From Kluyvera georgiana ATCC 51603 (GTDB lineage Bacteria; Pseudomonadota; Gammaproteobacteria; Enterobacterales; Enterobacteriaceae), in NCBI RefSeq assembly GCF_001654985.1, contig NZ_LXEU01000063.1:1-64000 (forward strand): a stretch of DNA of 64,000 bases. Reading direction: 5' to 3'. Both the position numbers and the translations under genes were made by a program. Positions 9,188-18,368 of the stretch are shown piece by piece (the stretch's first letter is position 1; every line of letters begins with the position of its first letter). The notes beneath the pieces were generated by a model. It was given only the letters and a program-made list of their open reading frames with translations. It had not been told where the DNA came from and made no database searches.

Positions 9188-10852
9188 TTATGTCGTCTTG
9201 TCATGCTGATGACGCCAGTGTTTTCGGTAAGCGACATAGCCGGAAAGGTAGTGTTCTACATCATCAATCCGCACCCGGAAACTGTGGTGACGAATGAAAA
9301 AACTGCCCACGATGCGGGACGGATTTTTGAAGAACATCGCCAGCTCCGGCCAGAAAAAGCCGTTCGCGAGGTAGCGCGCACGCGTCTCCAGCGCCAGGTT
9401 GAATTTTTCCAGATCAAACCCGTCCAGCAGGTGACGATGCTCGGAAGTTGCCAGACGGCTTAGCATGCGCGACGCCGCCATCATCAGTTCGAGCAGCGTC
9501 GGATAGGTAGTGACCCGGTTGATCACGAAGTCCAGATGATCGCGTACGTTGTCCAGACCGAACTGATAATAGCGTTCGAGCGGACGATACAGCGTTAACT
9601 CGTTTACACAGTAGCTTAGCCAGTGGTCGTGAGCCTGCCAGTGCTTCTGCGCAATAAAGTGATCCATGGCGCGCTCAACGATAGCCAGCCAGCGCGGCGC
9701 TTTTGTCAGGCCGTACAGACGCATCAGCGCGAAGGCGGCTTCCCCATCGTAATAGATGATGCGGTGTTCGGCTTTCAGCGACAGATCGGCGGCGTGCAGA
9801 ACGTGATTAAAGCCGCCGGTCTCCGGCTTTTGCATAAAACCGATGCCGTTAGCCAGTCGCTGCATCTGCGGGAGATAACGTTCGTCACCGGTCAGCTCAG
9901 TGTACTTGACCATCGCCAGAATAGAGACCGCATTGCCGCCAAGTTTAATCTCGCCGCCGGTGTCGATCAGGAAGTCAGCATTGCTGCCGTCCGGCAGGCG
10001 GCGCGTTTCGATAAGTTCGCTCGACAGGTCGTGCAGCGCGCGCTCAATCGCCGCAAACTGGGTTTCATTTTGCGTCACTTCACAGCCTTCGAGCAGCGCG
10101 TAGGTTGAACTGGCGTGGCGTAGAGCGTTATAGGTTGGGATCGCGCGGTCGAAGCAGGGGAACCAACCGTAATGGTAGCGCCCCGAGTTTTTCACCTGAC
10201 GAGCCAGATAGTCGCTGGCGGAGAAGATCATCGGATCGAGCGCCTCTTCCTGCCAGTGCGACAGCTGACGATAGCCGGAATTGCGACCATTGGATTCGAT
10301 GGGGTACACCTGCTTGCCATCGCAGAACAGGCTGCGGGTGGTGAAACGCCAGATAAGCTGTTCTGGTTTATCCGGCCAGCTCAGTGCGGTGCCGAAACGC
10401 CAGCGTGCGTAGTGCGCCAGATTCGTCGCATTGGGTGTCGCAACGCCTTCACTACCGTGATACAGCAGTGCGTTGGCGTAAATTTCCTGTTCGAGAATGG
10501 GACGCTGGAAATCAGGCGTGAGGCTCAGACCAAAGCGAAAGTAGTTACGCTTGGTTTTGCCAAATTTATCCTGTAGTTCGTCCCAGCGCAGGGTCTGAAT
10601 TTTGTCGACAAAATCGGCGCGTAGCCAGAGTAAAGAGCGTGGCTGCTGGTTTTCCCAGAGCTGTAAATCGTCCGCCGCGCGCTGCCAGGCTTCATCGAGC
10701 GTGCTGCCGCAGGCATAGGCGGTATAGGCGCGTTCCTCACCATTGCTAGCGCTCAGGAAAAGGATATAGCCGGGAAAGGGGGACGGTTGCGCGGAAATTG
10801 CCAGTTTGTCAACCTGGAGCCGGATATGTGCAAGTAAATGGTTGAGGGGCAT
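9188..10852 (-). CDS. Conserved 554-aa protein, probable alpha/alpha-toroid fold, first gene of the lapG-lapD operon
   Basis: No signal peptide or membrane helix. The middle and C-terminal parts (about 200-530) read as repeated helical hairpins with aromatic and acidic patches ([34 protein letters not shown]), the look of six-hairpin glycosidase or epimerase-type barrels. I cannot assign a reaction. It starts the operon with lapG and lapD and is divergent from an ATP-grasp gene 249 bp away, so the two may act together in making or modifying a cell-surface polymer or peptide (inference). The start ATG at 10852 gives the full frame. Confidence 0.7.
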   Translation of the reverse strand: MPLNHLLAHIRLQVDKLAISAQPSPFPGYILFLSASNGEERAYTAYACGSTLDEAWQRAADDLQLWENQQPRSLLWLRADFVDKIQTLRWDELQDKFGKTKRNYFRFGLSLTPDFQRPILEQEIYANALLYHGSEGVATPNATNLAHYARWRFGTALSWPDKPEQLIWRFTTRSLFCDGKQVYPIESNGRNSGYRQLSHWQEEALDPMIFSASDYLARQVKNSGRYHYGWFPCFDRAIPTYNALRHASSTYALLEGCEVTQNETQFAAIERALHDLSSELIETRRLPDGSNADFLIDTGGEIKLGGNAVSILAMVKYTELTGDERYLPQMQRLANGIGFMQKPETGGFNHVLHAADLSLKAEHRIIYYDGEAAFALMRLYGLTKAPRWLAIVERAMDHFIAQKHWQAHDHWLSYCVNELTLYRPLERYYQFGLDNVRDHLDFVINRVTTYPTLLELMMAASRMLSRLATSEHRHLLDGFDLEKFNLALETRARYLANGFFWPELAMFFKNPSRIVGSFFIRHHSFRVRIDDVEHYLSGYVAYRKHWRHQHDKTT

Positions 10853-11101
10853 TTATTCTCCTTGTCTTGCCAGAACATCCTTATCGAGAAACTATTTACT
10901 CAGCATACCACTATGATTATTGTTTTGTGCAAGCACGCGCAGTAGTTTGCTTAATATATGATGCATTATCCTGATATAACCCTGGTTTAGGATATTACAC
11001 GTTAGTAAAAAGTTGTAGCTCAGAATGCATAAAACGTAAGGCCTAATGCAGATAATGGGCTAAGGATAATTAATTGTTTGTGCCGGAAAAGGAATAAATG
11101 A

Positions 11102-12160
11102 ATGGATGAACAACGGGTATCAACAAAAAAAACACTCGTCGTAGGGATGATCCGAAGCGCAGGCCGCCCGGGTAATGCCATTGTAGCCAATGCCCACGCT
11201 GCTGCAATGCAAAATGCGAAATTGATATATTTTACACCTGACGACGTTGATATAAATAAGAAAAAAATAAATGCATTACATTATGTTGATGGTCAATGGC
11301 GAACTATCGTTAGTGATTTCCCTGATGTCATTGAAAATGACGAGCGCTCTCTTAGGCGCAAGGACATTTTTTCTGTTCTTACTCAGAATGCGCCGTTCAC
11401 CATGCATTTATTAGGCGGCAAACTGACCACATTCAACCGGATAAAGAAAGCTGGTATCTACGAAGAGTTATTGATCCCTGATTATTCTATTAATACATTA
11501 ACTGATTTTACTCATGCAGCAGGGTTCTTCGAGAGATTTGTTATTAAGCCAATGCGCGGATCTCAAGGGTCGAATGTAAGTTACTTTGAGCGCATTGAGG
11601 GGGGGGTTAGGGTTAATCACTGCGGTAAGGTAAGTGAGTTAAGCACCGCTGATTTAGCGAATTTTTATCATGATGTTATCGGAGAAAAGCACTACCTTCT
11701 GCAAAAATATGTTGAGAGTCGAAGCAGCCATGGACTTCCTTTCGATATTCGGATTCATGTCCGACGAGGGGCAGAAGCCCGATGGAAGTTGGTGAAGATC
11801 TATGCACGAATTGGTGCAGGAGATACCATTGTTTCTAATATTTCAGCAGGTGGGAGCATGGCGAGTGCAAGCTCTTTTCTGACTGTACAGTTTGGGCAGG
11901 ACAAAGGCCGTCAGATTCTCAATGACCTAAGAGCGCTGGCGAAATCATTCCCTGCAAAATTTCAGTCTCTGTATCCAGAGTTTATGATTGATGCACTCGG
12001 TATTGATATTGGCGTTGATAGAGAAGGAAAATTGTGGATTTTCGAAGTTAACAGCTGTCCCGGGGCAAAGTTTTTTGCTCTGGAGGCTGCGATTCCTCGC
12101 ATGGAATATGCAATATGGTTAGCGCGAGATTATGCCGAACGTCAGCGTTCGAAGGTATGA
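11102..12160 (+). CDS. YheC/YheD-type ATP-grasp protein
   Basis: 352 aa. After an N-terminal domain (VVGMIRSAGRPGNAIVANAH) comes an ATP-grasp fold: FVIKPMRGSQGSNV at about 155-170 fits the nucleotide-binding Lys and glycine loop, LLQKYVES the hinge, DIRIHVRRG and the C-terminal IFEVNSCPGAKFF the Mg-binding Glu/Asn. This matches the YheC/YheD group first named in Bacillus spore-coat work. ATP-grasp enzymes join a carboxylate to an amine or thiol; the substrate here is unknown. It is divergent from the 554-aa gene at 9188-10852, and its base composition is more AT-rich than the lap genes, so it may have been acquired. No partner is downstream. Confidence 0.75.
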   Translation: MDEQRVSTKKTLVVGMIRSAGRPGNAIVANAHAAAMQNAKLIYFTPDDVDINKKKINALHYVDGQWRTIVSDFPDVIENDERSLRRKDIFSVLTQNAPFTMHLLGGKLTTFNRIKKAGIYEELLIPDYSINTLTDFTHAAGFFERFVIKPMRGSQGSNVSYFERIEGGVRVNHCGKVSELSTADLANFYHDVIGEKHYLLQKYVESRSSHGLPFDIRIHVRRGAEARWKLVKIYARIGAGDTIVSNISAGGSMASASSFLTVQFGQDKGRQILNDLRALAKSFPAKFQSLYPEFMIDALGIDIGVDREGKLWIFEVNSCPGAKFFALEAAIPRMEYAIWLARDYAERQRSKV

Positions 12161-12613
12161 TGACCCGCCGTGTTATGAGTGCTGGGTCGCCAGCAGCATA
12201 CGGGAGTCCTGGGTGGGGTGTTGATCTGCCGGGTGCCTGCGGCACCAGGGTAACGGAAAACGGCGGGGTTGCAGAGGATTTTGCGAGGGGGATTCCAGAA
12301 TAACCATCGCGTTTTCAGGAAGTCCGGGAGCGGATTGCGGCGGGTTAACGATAGCGGTACTTTCTACACGCACCTGCAAAATCAGGTGTCGGGATTGACC
12401 TCTCTGATAGAATGTTACGGGCGACATATGACGTGCTAACGTCGTAAAATATGTCGTACGCACGGCTACACCTCAATGGTGGGCCAGGCGGGGGCGTCGC
12501 AAGATGCGCCGGTTCCCTGTAACGCCGGTAAGGTCAACCCCGTCTGGCTCCGCCACCCGTGAGATTGACCTCTCCTGTGGCGGACGTTTAACCCGTTACA
12601 GGAGGATGCCCAC
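12161..12613. other. Non-coding leader region ahead of the symE-like gene
   Basis: No convincing coding frame. It holds a hairpin at 12422-12456 (outer arms CGACATAT/ATATGTCG, inner arms GACG/CGTC) and two copies of GATTGACCTCTC (about 12394 and 12564). GC-rich sequence just ahead of symE resembles, from memory, long leaders of SymE-type genes. An antisense RNA (SymR-like) would be expected to overlap the start of symE, but I cannot place its promoter. Confidence 0.45.
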
Positions 12614-12913
12614 ATGGCAACGATTCCCACCCCAACTCACCCATCATCCGAAAAAACCGGCAAAACCGAGCGCCGCTACACCGTCAGCTATGTTCCCAAC
12701 CAGAACCGCCCCAGCACACCAGCTCTTAACCTGAGCGGGAAATGGCTCAAAGACGCTGGCTTCTACACCGGTACTGGTGTCACAGTGAAGATTGCCGGAG
12801 ACTGCATTGTACTTATTCCTGACGGCGATGAAGTGCAAGCCCTGCGCAAGCAGCTTAAACAGATGAAGCAGGCGATAAAAACGGTGAAAGCGGAAGTGCT
12901 GAACGCACTTTAA
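12614..12913 (+). CDS. SymE-family type I toxin-like protein
   Basis: 99 aa. RRYTVSYVPNQ at the N-terminus and PALNLSGKWLKDAGF followed by VTVKIAGDCIVLIPD form the SymE/AbrB-like core. A strong ribosome site (ACAGGAGG) lies upstream of the ATG. E. coli SymE is an SOS-induced protein linked to nucleoid condensation and RNA decay, whose synthesis is blocked by the antisense RNA SymR. I see no LexA box here. The gene is the last chromosomal one before the ICE border and ends 50 bp ahead of a strong terminator. Confidence 0.8.
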   Translation: MATIPTPTHPSSEKTGKTERRYTVSYVPNQNRPSTPALNLSGKWLKDAGFYTGTGVTVKIAGDCIVLIPDGDEVQALRKQLKQMKQAIKTVKAEVLNAL

Positions 12914-12963
12914 GAGGCTGAATCAGCGAATTTGGCTGATAAAGATTCGGATGCAGAAAAGCA

Positions 12964-12988
12964 AAAACCCAGCCATAGGCTGGGTTTT
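12964..12988. terminator. Bidirectional terminator between symE-like gene and the tRNA-Phe fragment
   Basis: Perfect 11-bp stem AAAACCCAGCC/GGCTGGGTTTT with loop ATA. The U-rich arm serves symE on plus. On the other strand it would have been the terminator of the original tRNA-Phe gene, whose 3' end lies 10 bp away. Confidence 0.8.
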
Positions 12989-12997
12989 CTGAAGAAG

Positions 12998-13046
12998 TGG
13001 TGCCCGGACTCGGAATCGAACCAAGGACACGGGGATTTTCAATCCC
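12998..13046 (-). other. ICE attachment site: displaced 3' end of tRNA-Phe
   Basis: The minus strand reads exactly as the last 49 nt of enterobacterial tRNA-Phe, including the T-arm (GGTTCGATTCC), the acceptor stem and CCA, from within the GAAAATCCCC anticodon stem onward. Right of 13046 the match stops abruptly and no D-arm follows, so this is not a working tRNA. It is the direct-repeat copy left when an element integrates into the 3' end of a tRNA gene. SPI-7, of the same class, uses a tRNA-Phe gene. The intact tRNA should be at the right end of the element, outside this window. Confidence 0.92.
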
Positions 13047-13138
13047 ATTGCCGGAAAGTTAAATTTTTTGCCTTTGTGTTACAGAGATGTGAATAATCGC
13101 TAACGCATACATCCAAACCATTGTTTTGGATGTGCAAA

Positions 13139-14014
13139 ATGACAATACTTCCCGTTATCTCTCCCAAAGGTGGAGAAGGCAAATCCACGTTTGCTGCTTA
13201 CCTTGCCGGTTTTCTTGCCGATGCTGGCCTGAATACCCTTCTTGTGGATGCAGACTATTCCCAGCCCACAGCCAGCAGTATCTTCGCGCTGGAGCATGAA
13301 TCCCCATTCGGTCTCTATGAATTGTTGATGCAGATGGTCAGTGACCATACGCAATGCATTTCGCAGACCGCCATAAAAAATCTCGATGTCATCTACTCAA
13401 ACGACCCGGACGAACTGTTGCCGACCGCGATGCTCCACGCTGCAGATGGCCGTCTTCGCCTGCGTAACATACTTCAGCATCCTTTCTTTAACCGTTATGA
13501 CGCCATTATTGTGGATTCTAAAGGCGCAACAGGCGTTATGACTGAGCTTTCCCTCCTGTCCTCTACCGGTAATGTGATGGGCGTTGTTAAACCCATCCTT
13601 CCGGATGTCCGTGAATTTATCCGCGGCTCCCTTCACATGCTTACCCGCCTGAAAACCTATGAAAATTACGGTATCCGCCTTCCTGATATTTCCATTCTCG
13701 TCAACTGTATCGAAAACACTCTGCTTGACCGTGAAGCAATGGACGGTCTTGCCGCCATCATTAACGAAAAACATTACGACGCCTCTGCGCTGGGCAACCG
13801 TGACGTTTATCGTTTACTCAATACCCGTATCGAGGCGCTGGATATTTTCAAACTGGGGCACGTCAAGCAGCAGCCCGTGCATCGTCTGGAATACAAAACA
13901 CGCCGCAAAGGTCCGGCCGCAGCCGTCACCATGCACGACCTCGCGTGTGAACTGTTCCCTGAGTGGCAGAGCCATTTCAGTGACGTTCTGACCCGGGAGG
14001 TGCGTCATGTCTGA
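13139..14014 (+). CDS. ParA-family partition ATPase of the ICE
   Basis: About 291 aa. The deviant Walker A motif VISPKGGEGKST lies at residues 6-17, followed by AYLAGFLADAGLNTLLVDADYSQPTASSIF, typical of the ParA/Soj protein at the end of PAPI-1- and SPI-7-class ICEs. In PAPI-1, Soj is needed to keep the excised circle. An in-frame TTG at 13121 and ATG at 13130 are alternatives; the ATG at 13139 (MTILPVIS) fits the family N-terminus. It is the first ICE gene after the border, overlaps dnaB by 8 bp and is probably co-transcribed with dnaB and parB. Confidence 0.88.
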   Translation: MTILPVISPKGGEGKSTFAAYLAGFLADAGLNTLLVDADYSQPTASSIFALEHESPFGLYELLMQMVSDHTQCISQTAIKNLDVIYSNDPDELLPTAMLHAADGRLRLRNILQHPFFNRYDAIIVDSKGATGVMTELSLLSSTGNVMGVVKPILPDVREFIRGSLHMLTRLKTYENYGIRLPDISILVNCIENTLLDREAMDGLAAIINEKHYDASALGNRDVYRLLNTRIEALDIFKLGHVKQQPVHRLEYKTRRKGPAAAVTMHDLACELFPEWQSHFSDVLTREVRHV

Positions 14015-15377
14015 GATGATGATGCCCTGCTCTTATGAGGCTGAGCAGGCCGTACTGGGCGGACTGATGCTTGATAACGACCGGTGGGATGAGGTGATAC
14101 TGCAAATCTCCCCGGAAGATTTGTTTTCCCGGCCGCACCGTATGGTCTTCCGCGTCATGGCCGAGCTGGCCGGAGAAGGGCTACCGCTCGATCTCATCAC
14201 TATTACGGAACGGCTGGAGAACAAAGGCGACCTTGAACAGTGTGGCGGCTTTGCTTATCTGGCTGAAATGAGTAAAAACACGCCGTCTGCAGCCAATATC
14301 CTTGCTTACGCCGGCGTGGTGGCGGAGAAAAGCCGCCTGCGGCAGCTGATGACAGTGGGTAACAGTCTTCTTTCCGATGTGCAGGCCCCGAAAGCCAGCT
14401 CGGCCGGCATCCTTGAGTCGGCCGAAGGTAAGCTGTTTAACATTGCCGAACAGGGAGCCATGCAGCTCAACAGTGAGACCGGCGTTAACGAGGCGCTGGA
14501 TAAACTGCTGACGCATCTGGAAAGTATGTCCGCCAGTGACGGCCTCACCGGCACACCGACCGGTTTCAGTGAACTGGACGCGATGACCTGTGGTCTCCAG
14601 CCCGGCGATCTGGCCCTGCTGGCCGCCCGTCCTTCCATGGGAAAAACGTCGCTGGCCATGGCCGCCTGCACCGCGGCCGTGGGCGCAAAACCTGACGATC
14701 ACGTCTTTGTGTTCAGTCTTGAAATGCCCTCAGAGCAGCTGATGATGCGCCTGCTGGCGATGGAAGGCCGGGTGGAACTGTCCCGGCTTCGCAGCGGCAA
14801 CATGGATGATGAAGACTGGGCTCGCGTGTCAGCGGCTACCGGTCGCATTATTGAATGGAAAAACCGTCTGATCATTGATGATACCAGCTACCAGACCCCG
14901 GCTACACTGCGCGCCCGCGCCCGTCGCTATGTCCGCAAATACGGCAGACCCTCTCTCATCATGCTGGACTATCTGCAGCTTGTCCGCTCCCCCGAGCAGG
15001 AAAACCGCACGCAGGAAATAGCGGAAATTTCCCGCTCGCTTAAGGCGCTCGGTAAAGAGCTGGGCTGTCCGGTACTGGCGCTTTCCCAGCTCAACCGCCT
15101 GGTGGAGCAGCGGGCCGATAAACGCCCTAATAATGGTGACCTGCGTGACTCTGGTGCGCTTGAGCAGGATGCAGACCTCATCATGTTTATTTACCGGGAT
15201 GAGGTTTATAACCCCGGCACTCCTGATGCCGGGGTGGCTGAGATCATTGTCGGCAAGCAGCGGCAGGGGCCAACCGGCACGGTGAAAGTCAAATTTGACG
15301 GGCGTTATACCCTCTTTTCGGAGTTTCAGGAAGGCAGCTATGACTTCGGTTACCGCAGCGGGAGGAAACAGGCATGA
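14007..15377 (+). CDS. dnaB: Replicative DNA helicase, DnaB family (ICE-encoded)
   Basis: 456 aa. N-terminal DnaB domain (YEAEQAVLGGLMLDNDRWDEV) at 8-110, linker, then a RecA-like helicase domain with Walker A AARPSMGKTS at about 204-213, Walker B LIMLDYLQLV, and H4 DLRDSGALEQDADLIMFIYRDE. The protein unwinds DNA as a hexameric ring at forks. An element-borne copy is standard in this ICE class, where it probably supports replication of the excised circle or host-range independence. It overlaps parA by 8 bp and the parB gene by 4 bp. Confidence 0.93.
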   Translation: MSEMMMPCSYEAEQAVLGGLMLDNDRWDEVILQISPEDLFSRPHRMVFRVMAELAGEGLPLDLITITERLENKGDLEQCGGFAYLAEMSKNTPSAANILAYAGVVAEKSRLRQLMTVGNSLLSDVQAPKASSAGILESAEGKLFNIAEQGAMQLNSETGVNEALDKLLTHLESMSASDGLTGTPTGFSELDAMTCGLQPGDLALLAARPSMGKTSLAMAACTAAVGAKPDDHVFVFSLEMPSEQLMMRLLAMEGRVELSRLRSGNMDDEDWARVSAATGRIIEWKNRLIIDDTSYQTPATLRARARRYVRKYGRPSLIMLDYLQLVRSPEQENRTQEIAEISRSLKALGKELGCPVLALSQLNRLVEQRADKRPNNGDLRDSGALEQDADLIMFIYRDEVYNPGTPDAGVAEIIVGKQRQGPTGTVKVKFDGRYTLFSEFQEGSYDFGYRSGRKQA

Positions 15378-17068
15378 GCCGTAAAAGTTCTAATGTGGGG
15401 GCTGCCATGCTGCAGCCCGGACGCCAGTCGCAGGCGGCCGGCAATATCAGCGTCATGCCGGCGGCTGAAATGCCCATGGTCCTGACGCTCGACCAGTTAA
15501 GCCCGAATCCTGATAATCCGCGAACATCACGCAATCCGCGTTATGACGATATCAAGGCTTCCATCCGTTCGCGCGGGCTGGACACCGTACCCAAAGTCAC
15601 CCGTGACCCGGATGGTGAGCCCGATATGTACATCTTCAGCGACGGTGGTAATACACGTTATCAGATCCTGTCAGAACTGTGGCAGGAGACCGGAGAAGAC
15701 CGTTTTTTCCGTGTCCATGTGTTGTTCAAGCCGTGGCCGGGACGGCTGCAGTGTGTTATCGGCCATCTGGCAGAGAATGAAGTGCGCGGGGAACTGAGTT
15801 TTATTGAAAAAGCGCAGGGGATCCACAAAGCCCGCTCTATATATGAAGAGCAGTTAGGAAAGCCAGTCTCTTTACGACAGTTGTCAGAGCTTCTGACCCG
15901 TGAAGGTCTGCCGGTACATAATTCAACTATCAGCCGTATGGAAGATGCACTGAAATATCTTTTTCCGTGGATCCCAGACCTGCTTGAGTCCGGGCTCGGC
16001 AGGCCTCAGATAACGGCGCTGCTGGCGCTCCGGCATGATGCTGAACGCGTGTGGGATGAGTTTTGCCTGATTTCAGACACAGGCGACAAATCCTTCAGCG
16101 ACGTTTTTGGCCAGTGTTGTGGCCGTTTCAACTCACCGGAACTGTGGTCTCTTGAGATGTTTCGCGATGAATTAATTGGTGATTTACTGAATGCGCTGCC
16201 CCATCCGGAGCTGGATTATGACCGCTGGATGATGGAACTGGATCCTAAAGAACGTAACCGCAGACATCACTTCGGCGATCCAGAACCGGTGTCCATCCCT
16301 CCCGTAAACAGCCTCGTCACCGCTGACTCTGCAGGTCAGGCCACACCGGCGCAGAAGTCTGTTGAGGTCGCGCAGCCTTTCTCCAGTCCACGTCGTGAAA
16401 TCTCAGGAGAGCCGGTAACGCCCGCCCCGGATAATACCCCACCTGAAAAACTGGATAAACAGCCCCCCCGGCATGAGGTTCAGCCAGATATGTACGGTGC
16501 CGCGCCGGTCATTTCAGGTGAGAGCGGGGATGTTAGCGGGCTGGTTACCCTCTCCGATGGGTACGGAGAAGAGAATGGTGGAGAAGAGGACAATGGGGAG
16601 GATGGCCTGCTTTCTCTTTTAACACCAGAACCTGAAGTTGTCCTGCAGGATGACGCGCCAGTGACTAATGACAGCATCTGGCATGTGCCGGCCCATCAGG
16701 ACGATATCGAACACCTGCAGAATACCGCTTTTCGTCTGGCCTGGGAGCTGGGTGAGGTCCTTGGCTGCGAAGATGAAATTCTTCCGCAACGCGACAATGA
16801 CATGTCTGCCGGTTACGTCGGGGCAGGTGAGGTGTGTTCTGAAGCCGCCGCATTTCTGCTGGGCCTGACCGGCGAAGCGCCTGCGCTGCATCCTGCGGCA
16901 GGAGTGTGTGGTCTGCCGGAGCTTTTCACCGGCGGCCCGGGTGAGGGGGAAGCACCTGCACTGACAGATGAAGATGCTCTGAAACTGCTGCGCCTGATGC
17001 GCGTTATGCGCCGTCTTCGGGAGCTGCAACGCGGTCTGACGTACGGGGAGGATAACAGTGATGAATAA
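15374..17068 (+). CDS. PFGI-1-class ICE ParB-family protein
   Basis: 564 aa. A ParB/Srx-like N-terminal domain spans about 35-140 (LTLDQLSPNPDNPRTSRNPRYDDIKASIRSRGL, then FSDGGNTRYQILSEL and the arginine-rich GHLAENEVRGELSFIEKAQGI), a helix-turn-helix region about 145-200, and a long acidic, proline-rich C-terminal part. This is the TIGR03764-type ParB fixed in this ICE class, the expected DNA-binding partner of ParA at 13139. I do not identify its parS sites. Confidence 0.88.
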   Translation: MSRKSSNVGAAMLQPGRQSQAAGNISVMPAAEMPMVLTLDQLSPNPDNPRTSRNPRYDDIKASIRSRGLDTVPKVTRDPDGEPDMYIFSDGGNTRYQILSELWQETGEDRFFRVHVLFKPWPGRLQCVIGHLAENEVRGELSFIEKAQGIHKARSIYEEQLGKPVSLRQLSELLTREGLPVHNSTISRMEDALKYLFPWIPDLLESGLGRPQITALLALRHDAERVWDEFCLISDTGDKSFSDVFGQCCGRFNSPELWSLEMFRDELIGDLLNALPHPELDYDRWMMELDPKERNRRHHFGDPEPVSIPPVNSLVTADSAGQATPAQKSVEVAQPFSSPRREISGEPVTPAPDNTPPEKLDKQPPRHEVQPDMYGAAPVISGESGDVSGLVTLSDGYGEENGGEEDNGEDGLLSLLTPEPEVVLQDDAPVTNDSIWHVPAHQDDIEHLQNTAFRLAWELGEVLGCEDEILPQRDNDMSAGYVGAGEVCSEAAAFLLGLTGEAPALHPAAGVCGLPELFTGGPGEGEAPALTDEDALKLLRLMRVMRRLRELQRGLTYGEDNSDE

Positions 17069-17771
17069 CTCACAGCGACAGTTGCGACTGCTGAATCTTG
17101 TCAGGAAACTGCTGAAGCTGGGCCGCAGCAACAGTAATGCCCATGAGGCAGGACTGGCCCTGCAGCGTGCCCAGAAGCTGATGGCCAGATACGGTATCAG
17201 CGAGCTTGACGCCAGTCTTACATCTGTGCGCGAGGCGTCTTCCCGCACGGCCCCTTCGGATGCTGAAAAAGTTCCGGAATGGATGGTGACCCTTGTCCGG
17301 GGCGTCTGTCATGCCTTTGGCTGCCGCGCTTATTACTCATGGCGTCAGACCTCTGCCGGGTATCGCCGTTCGGTAACCTTTTACGGATTCAGTGAAAAAC
17401 CTGAGATAGCAGCCTATGCCTTTGATGTGCTGACGCGCCAGCTGAAAGATGCCACAAATTCTTATCTCAAAACCCAGAGTAAGCGGCTGAAACTGGCCAC
17501 ACGCCGGGCGAGAGCGGAGCAGTTCCGTGACGGCTGGGTATGTGGGGTGCGTGAGGTGATATCGGCAACTGACATCAGCAGCGAGGAGGAGCAGGTGATG
17601 AGCCACTGGCTGGAAAGCCGCAGTATGAAAACAGTCACAACCCGTGAACTGAAAGCCTGCCGCGGGGCGGATACAGCACGTTATCAGGGGTATGAAGCCG
17701 GACAAAATGCCCGTATTCATCATGGTGTCAGCGGCCGGGGTCCGGCAGCCATTGGTTACCGTCAGGATTAA
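17061..17771 (+). CDS. DUF2786 domain protein
   Basis: 236 aa. N-terminal DUF2786 segment (RQLRLLNLVRKLLKLGRSN, then NAHEAGLALQRAQKLMARYGIS) at about 5-50, followed by a second conserved part with CHAFGCRAYYS and a basic middle. Function unknown; a constant neighbour of parB in this ICE class. Its ATG at 17061 overlaps the parB stop; a GTG at 17058 is possible. The ribosome site GGGGAGG lies 9 bp ahead of the ATG. Confidence 0.8.
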   Translation: MNNSQRQLRLLNLVRKLLKLGRSNSNAHEAGLALQRAQKLMARYGISELDASLTSVREASSRTAPSDAEKVPEWMVTLVRGVCHAFGCRAYYSWRQTSAGYRRSVTFYGFSEKPEIAAYAFDVLTRQLKDATNSYLKTQSKRLKLATRRARAEQFRDGWVCGVREVISATDISSEEEQVMSHWLESRSMKTVTTRELKACRGADTARYQGYEAGQNARIHHGVSGRGPAAIGYRQD

Positions 17772-17777
17772 GGGGGA

Positions 17778-18368
17778 ATGATGAACAGTTTATCTCAGGC
17801 TGCCAACGGATTGCTGATGCAGCTGGTTATGGATCTCAGAAGTGGCTATCTGCGCCGCTGCGAATCGCTGGGACTGAACCGCGAGGAAATGCAGATGCTG
17901 CAGGGGCTCTCGCTCGAAGAGCTTCACTACCTTTCCGGCAGTGAGGTGTCGATCATCAGTGTGGGCATCAATCACGGCAATCTGGTGCGCATGCTGCAGC
18001 AGGCCCGGACGGAACAGAAACGACTCCAGCGTATCGATCGGGCGCTGGCGCTGGGCGGCTCCATTGAACTGATGGCCAATTACTTCGGGCTCTCCAGTAC
18101 GGACGTGGCGGCCCGCCGTCGTATTGCCGGTATCGATGTCCGGCCGGGGCGCGGTAACGCACTGGGTGATGAGGAAAACGCCGCCCTGTGGCGTCAGTGG
18201 CAAAAGTCCGGCGTTGAAGATGCGGAAAGTGCTGACGGGCTGGACGTAATGATGCTGGCTGCAGAACAGATGAACGTCTCGCTGACGTCCGTCTGGCATG
18301 CCGTCCGCGGCTGGCACAAAACCCGGCAGCCTTCTCCGGCACGAACGCCGGTAAGGAAGACGGCATGA
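17778..18368 (+). CDS. DUF2857-family ICE protein (STY4526-like)
   Basis: 196 aa, no signal or membrane helix. It contains GLSLEELHYLSGSEVSIISVGINHGNLVRMLQQAR and a likely helix-turn-helix segment (GGSIELMANYFGLSSTDVAARRRIAG) at about 94-120. From memory this is DUF2857, present next to the replication genes of SPI-7-like elements. A DNA-binding or transcription role is inferred from the helix-turn-helix only. It begins 7 bp after the DUF2786 gene and shares ATGA with the next gene. Confidence 0.75.
   Translation: MMNSLSQAANGLLMQLVMDLRSGYLRRCESLGLNREEMQMLQGLSLEELHYLSGSEVSIISVGINHGNLVRMLQQARTEQKRLQRIDRALALGGSIELMANYFGLSSTDVAARRRIAGIDVRPGRGNALGDEENAALWRQWQKSGVEDAESADGLDVMMLAAEQMNVSLTSVWHAVRGWHKTRQPSPARTPVRKTA

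Noticed and set aside
12173-12463. 96-aa minus-strand frame ahead of symE
   Set aside because: No ribosome site, no recognisable family, and it overlaps the structured leader.
12998-13046. Functional tRNA-Phe gene
   Set aside because: Only the 3' 49 nt are present; no D-arm or 5' acceptor strand follows on the minus strand.
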